Assembly: GCA_944363385.1 (NCBI GenBank)
Contig: CALVUB010000051.1
Location: 1 to 6,090 of the forward strand
DNA: 6,090 nucleotides
Direction: 5' to 3'
Source of the DNA: an uncultured Clostridia bacterium
GTDB lineage: Bacteria; Bacillota; Clostridia; Christensenellales; UBA1242
The position numbers and the translations under genes are program-made. The notes beneath the pieces are model-generated. The model made no database searches and was not told the DNA's origin. It saw only the letters and a program-made list of their open reading frames with translations. Below are positions 1 to 5,043 of this stretch, in pieces (positions within the stretch are counted from its first letter, which is position 1; each line of letters opens with the position of its first letter).

Positions 1-1
1 A

Positions 2-679
2 GGCATGGAATGTGATGTGTGTGAAAATGGTATAACATTTGAACTTTTGGCGTATAATTTTGAACCATTTGAAACTTTATCTTGGTCATATAAAACCTAT
101 GGAACACTCGAGGACCGACAAACTAAAATCAAGGATCTACTGCTCTCAATGGCAAAACAGCAGAAAATAAAAGTGGACAGCAAGCAAAAATTTAATGGCA
201 AGGTAGATTTTGCTCACAAATACATTTATGAATGTATGCTAAAATATAAAGAAAATAAAGCATTTTTTGAAAAGTATAAGATTGAAAATTTAGGTGACTT
301 TTATAAATTAAGCACAAAGCAAAAAGATTTTCCTTTGTATGTGAACATGAAAAAAGTTTTTCCAAGTGTTAAAAAGGTTGTTAATTTTATCCATTCTGTT
401 GGCGGATTTGTTGTGCTTGCACAGCCTTGCAAAAGTGGAAACAAAGACAATCTTGAATTTGTTTTAGAAACAGTGTTAAAATATGGTGTGGATGGAATTG
501 AAGTTTATCATCCAACACACAGCAAAGAAGATATAACTTTCCTTTTAAATTATTGCAAACAGCATGGTTTAATTGTTACTGGTGGAAGTAATTTCAATGG
601 CAAACCAGAGAATAATGAAATTGGAATAAAAAATATAGACAAATCAGAAAAAAATATATTAAATGGTATTAAATTATAA
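2..679 (+). CDS. PHP-domain protein (YciV/RNase AM-like), 5'-truncated, degenerate metal site
   Basis: About 225 C-terminal residues of a PHP-family protein; active members are metal-dependent phosphoesterases or nucleases. The frame is open to the left edge. The ATG at 5 is probably internal: the preceding codon is Gly, and the resulting GMEC fits the conserved G-x-E motif inside PHP domains, so some 50-60 residues (with the first His-x-His motif) are missing. Visible landmarks: GMEC at the start, an insert region, then GGFVVLAQP (about residue 133), GIEVYHPTHS (about 165) and TGGSNFNG (about 193). In active relatives these read AHP and GSDFHG, so the His of AHP and the Asp and His of GSDFHG are replaced by Gln, Asn and Asn. 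I infer loss or change of metal-dependent catalysis. It ends with TAA and is followed by a terminator, so it is not in the rplJL operon. Family assignment is fairly sure; function is not. Confidence 0.75.
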   Translation, partial: GMECDVCENGITFELLAYNFEPFETLSWSYKTYGTLEDRQTKIKDLLLSMAKQQKIKVDSKQKFNGKVDFAHKYIYECMLKYKENKAFFEKYKIENLGDFYKLSTKQKDFPLYVNMKKVFPSVKKVVNFIHSVGGFVVLAQPCKSGNKDNLEFVLETVLKYGVDGIEVYHPTHSKEDITFLLNYCKQHGLIVTGGSNFNGKPENNEIGIKNIDKSEKNILNGIKL

Positions 680-691
680 CTATTATATATG

Positions 692-728
692 AAAAAAAAG
701 ACTCTATAAATTATTTAGAGCCTTTTTT
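692..728 (+). terminator. Rho-independent terminator after the PHP gene
   Basis: CTCTA (702-706) pairs with TAGAG (716-720) around a 9-nt AT-rich loop. After an A/C mismatch the stem extends with G700-C722 and an A-run (694-699) pairing with the T-run at 723-728. The A-run before and T-run after mean it could stop transcription in either direction. It lies 12 bases past the PHP stop codon and isolates that gene from the rplJL promoter. Confidence 0.75.
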
Positions 729-828
729 CATTTTAATTGTTAATTTCAAATATTACTAACCTTATCCAGTGTTTTTTATTAATCTTCAACTTCAAACACT
801 TATTTTTGTGAAAACATTAAAAAAATGG
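729..828. other. Intergenic stretch with no recognised feature
   Basis: AT-rich spacer between the PHP-gene terminator and the rplJ promoter, part of a roughly 350-base gap whose other half is promoter and leader. I see no ORF with a ribosome site, no tRNA-like fold and no strong hairpin; a CAC/GTG pairing near 797-810 is too short to count. Confidence 0.5.
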
Positions 829-857
829 TTGACAAATGTGAGATAATTGGATATAAT
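829..857 (+). promoter_or_regulatory. Consensus sigma-A promoter for rplJ-rplL
   Basis: A perfect -35 TTGACA (829-834) and perfect -10 TATAAT (852-857) are separated by exactly 17 bases. Transcription should start near 864, giving an untranslated leader of about 168 bases before rplJ. A full-consensus promoter fits the high demand for stalk proteins and shows that rplJL can be transcribed without upstream ribosomal genes. Confidence 0.92.
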
Positions 858-874
858 AGCATTTGAAAATAAAA

Positions 875-952
875 TCTTATCCATAGACAGCAAGTGTTTT
901 TAAGCATAAACGCAGTTTTGCGTGCTTGCCGAGGAAAGAAGCAAAAGTAAGA
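875..952 (+). promoter_or_regulatory. Ribosomal protein L10 leader (L10-binding RNA)
   Basis: The RNA upstream of rplJ carries the conserved L10-leader landmarks AGACAGCAAG (885-894) and CTTGCCGAGG (925-934). Visible pairing: a closing helix TCTTA (875-879) with TAAGA (948-952); GCAAG (890-894) with CTTGC (925-929); and a hairpin ACGCA (910-914) with TGCGT (919-923) capped by a 4-base loop. The unpaired purines around AGACAG and CCGAGGAAAG resemble the kinked L10-binding site of Bacillus leaders. In that family the L10-L12 complex binds its own leader and represses the operon. Identification rests on conserved sequence, fold and position directly ahead of rplJ. Confidence 0.88.
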
Positions 953-960
953 ATGTTTTT

Positions 961-999
961 TCTCTACGCTTTTTTCTGAGGCGTAGAGATTTTGTTTTT
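961..999 (+). terminator. Attenuator terminator in the rplJ leader
   Basis: TCTCTACGC (961-969) pairs perfectly with GCGTAGAGA (981-989) around an 11-base loop, followed by a T-rich tract (990-999, one G). It sits between the L10-binding fold and the rplJ ribosome site, so it ends transcription before the gene when formed. This is the arrangement used for L10-L12 autoregulation by attenuation in Bacillus subtilis rplJL. A constitutive terminator is unlikely because no gene ends just upstream. Confidence 0.87.
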
Positions 1000-1031
1000 A
1001 ACACAATATTCTATCAAAAAGGAGGAAAAGA

Positions 1032-1547
1032 ATGAGCGCTAATTTAGAAGCAAAAAAACTTATTGTCGAAGAAATCAAAGATAAGCTCTCAAAAGCAAAA
1101 TCTGTGACTTTTGTTGACTATAACAAGCTTACTGTAGCCGAAGATACTGAAATGAGAAGAGAATTTAAGAAAAACGGCGCAGAATACAAAGTTTACAAAA
1201 ACAAACTTTTGCTCCTTGCGCTTAGCGAACTTGGAATCAATGGTGCCGATAAATATCTTCACGGCACAAGCGCGGTTGCTTTCAGTTATGATGACGAAGT
1301 CAGTGGTGCAAAAATTGTTTGCCAAACTGCAGAAAAAACTAAGAAATTGACCGTAAAATTTGGTTTATTAAATGGCAACTTCGTTGAAAGCAAGGAAATT
1401 GAAGAACTCGCAAAACTTCCAAGCAAAGAAGTTCTTGTTGCAAAATTGCTTGGCACTCTCAATGGCCCAATTTCTGCTCTTGCAAGAGTTCTCTCAGCCC
1501 CTGCTCAAGGGCTTGCAATTGCGCTTAATGCAATTGCTACAAAATAA
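1032..1547 (+). CDS. rplJ: 50S ribosomal protein L10
   Basis: L10 (uL10) anchors the L7/L12 dimers to 23S rRNA at the base of the ribosomal stalk, where translation GTPases dock. The 171-residue product is slightly longer than the 165-166 usual in E. coli and B. subtilis. The N-terminal globular domain covers roughly residues 1-130, with the typical region SVTFVDYNKLTVAE (24-37), a basic segment RREFKKNGAEYKVYKNKLL (42-60), and HGTSAVAFSYDD (77-88). The C-terminal part, rich in Ala and Leu, forms the long helix that binds L12 dimers. The start follows AGGAGG (1020-1025) by 6 bases. It is first in the rplJ-rplL operon, 31 bases ahead of rplL. Expression is probably set by the strong promoter and by L10-L12 feedback through the leader. 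Nothing appears truncated. Confidence 0.97.
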   Translation: MSANLEAKKLIVEEIKDKLSKAKSVTFVDYNKLTVAEDTEMRREFKKNGAEYKVYKNKLLLLALSELGINGADKYLHGTSAVAFSYDDEVSGAKIVCQTAEKTKKLTVKFGLLNGNFVESKEIEELAKLPSKEVLVAKLLGTLNGPISALARVLSAPAQGLAIALNAIATK

Positions 1548-1578
1548 GAGCAAAACAAAAATTTAGGAGGAAAATAAA

Positions 1579-1956
1579 ATGGCTGATATTAAAAAATTAG
1601 TTGAAGAAATCAAATCTATGACAGTTCTTGAAGTTAGCGAACTTGTAAAAGAACTTGAAGAAACTTTTGGTGTTAGCGCTGCTGCTCCTGTTGCTGTAGC
1701 TGCTGCCCCTGTTGCTGGTGGTGCTGCACCTGCTGCAGAAGAAAAATCTGAATTCGATGTTGAACTTTCTGAAATCGGAGCAAACAAAATCGCTGTTATC
1801 AAAGTTGTAAGAGAAATCACTGGACTTGGTCTTGGTGAAGCTAAAGCTCTTGTTGAAAGCGCTCCAAAAGTTATCAAAGAAGCTGTTCCAACAAACGAAG
1901 CTAAAGAAATCGAAGCTAAACTCAAAGAAGCTGGCGCAACTGTTAAACTTAAGTAA
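1579..1956 (+). CDS. rplL: 50S ribosomal protein L7/L12
   Basis: The multi-copy stalk protein (bL12) that recruits and stimulates initiation, elongation and release GTPases. Its 125 residues match the family size (121-123). The N-terminal dimerisation and L10-binding domain spans about 1-32 ([20 protein letters not shown]). An Ala/Pro/Gly-rich hinge covers about 33-54, and the C-terminal factor-binding domain about 58-125, with the hallmark [20 protein letters not shown]. The start is fixed by AGGAGG (1565-1570), 8 bases upstream. The 31-base gap after rplJ holds no terminator or clear promoter, so the two genes share a transcript; this strong ribosome site fits the need for several L12 copies per L10. 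It is followed by a terminator rather than by rpoB. Confidence 0.98.
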   Translation: MADIKKLVEEIKSMTVLEVSELVKELEETFGVSAAAPVAVAAAPVAGGAAPAAEEKSEFDVELSEIGANKIAVIKVVREITGLGLGEAKALVESAPKVIKEAVPTNEAKEIEAKLKEAGATVKLK

Positions 1957-1984
1957 TAAATCAAACAAAAGAATATTGTGTTTT

Positions 1985-2017
1985 AAAAAACTGAGCAAAA
2001 TTTTGCCCAGTTTTTTT
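1985..2017. terminator. Bidirectional terminator between rplL and secA
   Basis: The stem pairs an A-run plus CTG (1985-1993) with CAG plus a T-run (2008-2016), an A/C mismatch (1994/2007), then GCAAAA with TTTTGC (1995-2006). Both strands end in a run of T, so it can terminate rplL rightward and secA leftward. It lies 28 bases past the rplL stop and 46 bases past the secA stop (reading leftward), and is the only terminator seen between these convergent genes. Confidence 0.85.
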
Positions 2018-2063
2018 ACATTCATTATTTTCTGTTTAATAAAACCCCAATTTATGATCTTTT

Positions 2064-4799
2064 TTATCTATGGTCTTTGTCCCAGCAACAATATTTATAC
2101 TTTTTACCGCTTCCGCAATAGCATAAATCATTTCGAGTCAGCTTAGGTTTGTCATTTACAACCGTCTTCTGCACTGCATGTTTAGCCTTTTCTTGCTCAG
2201 CTTTTTTTGCCTTTTCTTCTGGCGTAAGTTCTTTGCCTGTCACATAAACTTGATATTGTGGAGTCTGTGGCTGCTGTGGCTGTTTTGCTTCAATTTTAGT
2301 GTTAATTAAAACCTTAACGGTGTTTTCTCTTATTTTGTCAATCATTTTATCAAAAAGGTCAAAGCCGTCTTTTTTATAAGCCAAAACAGGGTCTTGTTGA
2401 CCAAATTGTCGAGACAAAACTTCATCTTTCATGATTTGCATGTCTTCAATATGTCCCATCCAGTTGAAATCAACCATTCTAAGTAGCACAAACCTTTCAA
2501 CACTTGCAAAATCGTAGCCTAGTTCTTTGACATGGTTCTCCTGCGCTTTGTAACGCTCTTCAACAATCTTTACAACTTTGTCAGTAAATTCTGCTTGGTC
2601 ACAGCCTTCAACAAACTCTGCATCAACTGTGTTGCTGTCTTTTGGAAGAAGACCTTTTTCAAGTTCGGCGTTAATTTTTTTCAAATCCCACTCATAAAAA
2701 GGTTGATTGTCGTCAACGCAATTGTTGACCGCCTTTGACACAACATCAGGAATCATGTTGAATATCTGCTCATGAACTGGTTCGCCGTCAATAACCATAT
2801 TTCGTTCCTTATAGATAATTTCGCGTTGTTTGTTCATAACATCGTCAAATTTGAGAACTGATTTTCGTTGTGCAAAGTTTTGAAGTTCAATCTTTTTTTG
2901 AGCATTTTCAATCTGTTTTGACAAAATTTTAAGTTGAATAGGCGTTGAATCGTCAAGTCTAAACATTGTGGCAATTCGTTTCATTCTGTCTCCACCAAAA
3001 CGCCTAATCAAATCATCTTCAAGGGACAAGAAAAACACGCTTGACCCTGGGTCGCCCTGTCTTCCTGCACGACCACGAAGCTGATTGTCTATTCTTCGTG
3101 ACTCATGTCTTTCTGTTCCAATGATATGAAGCCCACCAAGTGCCCTCACTTCCTCTTTTTCTTTGTCGGTCGTCTGTTTAAATTCGTTATAGAAAGTTTG
3201 ATAAACTTCTCTCGCTGAGTTGAGTTTATCGTCATTTATGGTGTTAAAAGCAGTTGCATAAGAAATTTCCTCTTCGCTATAACCCTTATCTCGCATTTTT
3301 TTGGTAGCCATAAACTCTGGGTTTCCGCCCAGTAAAATATCAGTTCCTCGACCAGCCATATTGGTTGCAATGGTTACAGCGCCCTTTCGGCCTGCTTGAG
3401 CCACAATTTCACTTTCTTTTTCATGGTTTTTAGCATTTAAAACTTGGTGTTTGATTTTGCTTGCCTTTAAGGCTTTTGAAATAAGCTCACTTTTGTCAAT
3501 ATTTATAGTTCCGACAAGCACAGGTTGTCCCACTTTCGAACACCTTTCAATTTCTTCAATGATAGCCTTGATTTTGCCTTGCTCAGAAACATAGATAATA
3601 TCAGGTTCGTCAAGTCGCTTTTTAGGAAGGTTTGAAGGAATTGACACCACATCAAGATTGTAGATGGTTCTAAATTCACCCTCTTCTGTCTTAGCCGTTC
3701 CTGTCATGCCTGAAAGTTTGCTATAAAGTCTGAAGAAATTTTGAAAAGTGATGGTGGCAAGTGTTTGGTTTTCATCTTTAACTTCAACCCCTTCTTTTGC
3801 TTCAATGGCTTGATGAAGACCACTGCTAAAACGCCTGCCTGGTGAAAGACGACCTGTAAATTCATCGACAATGATAACCTGCCCATCTTTGACAATGTAG
3901 TTTTCATCGCGATGCATGATAAAGTTTGCCTTCAAAGCATTGTTTATATAGTGGTTGGTTTCAAGATTTTCAATATCTGACAGACTTTCAATTTTATAAA
4001 ATTTTTCTGCCTTGGTTATACCACTTTCGGTAAGATTTATCTGCTTTGTTTTTATGTCAATCTCAACATCTTCATCTTTTTTGAGAGTTTTGATAAATTT
4101 TTGAGCGCTATGATAACCTTCGCTCGACTTTCCACCCTGTCCGCTGATAATAAGTGGCGTTCTTGCCTCGTCAATCAAAATTGAGTCCACTTCGTCGACA
4201 ATTGCAAAGTTGAGTCCTCTTTGCACGCGACCTGAAGCATTTGTAACCATGTTGTCACGAAGATAGTCAAATCCAAGCTCATTGTTGGTGCAGTAAGTGA
4301 TGTCAGAGGCATAGGCAATTTTTTTCTGTTCTGGCTTTTGGTCATTTAAAGTTACACCCACAGTTAATCCCAAAAATTTGTAAACCTTTCCCATCCACTC
4401 GGCGTCTCGCTTTGCAAGATATTCATTGACAGTCACAACATGAACGCCTTTGCCAGAGATTGCATTTAAGTATGCAGGAAGAGTTGCCACCAAAGTTTTT
4501 CCTTCACCAGTTGCCATTTCTGCAATTCTGCCTTGATGAAGTGCAATACCGCCAATTATCTGCACATAAAAATGTCGCATATTTAAAACACGCGCGCTAG
4601 CCTCTCTTACAACAGCAAAAGCTTCAGGCAAAAGGTCGTTTAAACTTGTGCCTGAGTTATATCGATTTTTAAATTCTTCAGTGCAGGCTCTAAGTTGTTC
4701 GTTTGAAAAAGCCTTATATTTTTCTTCAAGAGCAATCACTTTGTCTGCAATTTTTTTTAGTTTTTTTATTTTTTCTTTATCGTTTCCAAAAAATCCCAT
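2064..4799 (-). CDS. secA: Preprotein translocase ATPase SecA
   Basis: SecA is the cytosolic and membrane-associated motor that pushes unfolded preproteins through SecYEG using ATP. From the ATG at 4799 it has 911 residues, beginning MGFFGNDKEK as SecA proteins do. In order: Walker A MATGEGKT (95-102, Lys101); ITYCTNNELGFDYLRDNM (167-184); Walker B DEVD (202-205); preprotein cross-linking domain (about 220-355); MTGTAKTEEGEF (365-376); second nucleotide-binding fold with ATNMAGRGTDI (478-488) and GTERHESRRIDNQLRGRAGR (561-580); helical scaffold and two-helix finger (about 640-830); a Pro/Gln-rich and charged linker (about 838-885); and a C-terminal zinc motif C-x-C-x8-C-C (893-905). The frame extends 51 codons further, to a GTG at 4952, but that stretch is Lys/Phe/Asn-rich, unlike SecA, and lies across a candidate promoter. 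It appears complete and monocistronic, and is divergent from the gene at 5044. Confidence 0.96.
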   Translation of the reverse strand: MGFFGNDKEKIKKLKKIADKVIALEEKYKAFSNEQLRACTEEFKNRYNSGTSLNDLLPEAFAVVREASARVLNMRHFYVQIIGGIALHQGRIAEMATGEGKTLVATLPAYLNAISGKGVHVVTVNEYLAKRDAEWMGKVYKFLGLTVGVTLNDQKPEQKKIAYASDITYCTNNELGFDYLRDNMVTNASGRVQRGLNFAIVDEVDSILIDEARTPLIISGQGGKSSEGYHSAQKFIKTLKKDEDVEIDIKTKQINLTESGITKAEKFYKIESLSDIENLETNHYINNALKANFIMHRDENYIVKDGQVIIVDEFTGRLSPGRRFSSGLHQAIEAKEGVEVKDENQTLATITFQNFFRLYSKLSGMTGTAKTEEGEFRTIYNLDVVSIPSNLPKKRLDEPDIIYVSEQGKIKAIIEEIERCSKVGQPVLVGTINIDKSELISKALKASKIKHQVLNAKNHEKESEIVAQAGRKGAVTIATNMAGRGTDILLGGNPEFMATKKMRDKGYSEEEISYATAFNTINDDKLNSAREVYQTFYNEFKQTTDKEKEEVRALGGLHIIGTERHESRRIDNQLRGRAGRQGDPGSSVFFLSLEDDLIRRFGGDRMKRIATMFRLDDSTPIQLKILSKQIENAQKKIELQNFAQRKSVLKFDDVMNKQREIIYKERNMVIDGEPVHEQIFNMIPDVVSKAVNNCVDDNQPFYEWDLKKINAELEKGLLPKDSNTVDAEFVEGCDQAEFTDKVVKIVEERYKAQENHVKELGYDFASVERFVLLRMVDFNWMGHIEDMQIMKDEVLSRQFGQQDPVLAYKKDGFDLFDKMIDKIRENTVKVLINTKIEAKQPQQPQTPQYQVYVTGKELTPEEKAKKAEQEKAKHAVQKTVVNDKPKLTRNDLCYCGSGKKYKYCCWDKDHR

Positions 4800-4813
4800 T
4801 TTTAAGTACTCAC

Positions 4814-4859
4814 AATTTTTCAAGAACATTTTATCAAAAAAAAGCAAATTTTTCAAGAA
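4814..4859. repeat. Pair of 13-bp direct repeats, 33-bp period, at the secA promoter
   Basis: AATTTTTCAAGAA occurs at 4814-4826 and again at 4847-4859, a 33-bp centre-to-centre distance, close to three helical turns. One copy overlaps the proposed secA -35 box and the other overlaps the predicted start site. This could be a paired binding site, or simply a product of AT-rich low complexity. Confidence 0.5.
4828..4856 (-). promoter_or_regulatory. Candidate promoter for secA
   Basis: On the minus strand TTGAAA (4856-4851, one mismatch to consensus) is followed after exactly 17 bases by TAAAAT (4833-4828, one mismatch). Transcription would start near 4821, about 20 bases before the ATG at 4799. 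If used, the longer in-frame starts at 4952, 4922 and 4829 would lie at or upstream of the promoter and would not be on this transcript. The Shine-Dalgarno sequence ahead of 4799 is weak (GTGAG, minus strand about 4813-4809), unlike the other genes here. The AT-rich context makes chance matches possible. Confidence 0.55.
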
Positions 4860-4985
4860 AAAAAAGCTATTTAAAACTGTATTTTTGTTTATTTTATAAA
4901 TTTTTCTATCTTTTTTCGACATTTTAAGGTTGGAAATGTAAAACACTTTCACGAAAAAGAAATCTACCTAACTTCTTTGAATGCC

Positions 4986-5014
4986 TTGACTTATCCTTTT
5001 AGATATAGTATACT
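4986..5014 (+). promoter_or_regulatory. Sigma-A promoter for the gene at 5044
   Basis: TTGACT (4986-4991) and TATACT (5009-5014) have one mismatch each to consensus and a 17-base spacer. The start site would be near 5021, giving a leader of about 23 bases that contains the ribosome site GGAGG at 5035-5039. This supports the downstream frame being a real expressed gene. Confidence 0.8.
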
Positions 5015-5043
5015 TATATATATTAATATAATATGGAGGAAAT

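Noticed and set aside
5..7. ATG at 5 as the true start of the PHP protein
   Set aside because: The frame is open to the left edge, only four bases precede it, and the residues around it match an internal conserved motif of the family rather than an N-terminus.
1089..1566. Open frames overlapping rplJ on both strands (1089-1325 minus, 1372-1566 plus)
   Set aside because: They lie within or across a certain L10 gene, resemble no family and have no ribosome site of their own.
1563..2025. Long minus-strand open frames opposite rplL (1563-1964 and 1597-2025)
   Set aside because: They mirror the biased codons of rplL (Ala-rich hinge, Glu/Lys-rich domains), giving Ser/Ala- or Phe/Ser-rich low-complexity products with no ribosome site.
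1826..2146. Plus-strand frame spanning the end of rplL, the terminator and the end of secA
   Set aside because: It crosses a strong terminator and overlaps two certain genes; its product is a frame-shifted copy of L12 followed by Phe/Ile-rich noise.
4648..4927. Phe/Leu/Ser-rich plus-strand frames (4648-4899 and 4703-4927) that look like membrane peptides or toxins
   Set aside because: The hydrophobicity comes from the reverse complement of Lys/Glu-rich secA codons and poly-A/T runs; neither has a ribosome site or a promoter on that strand.
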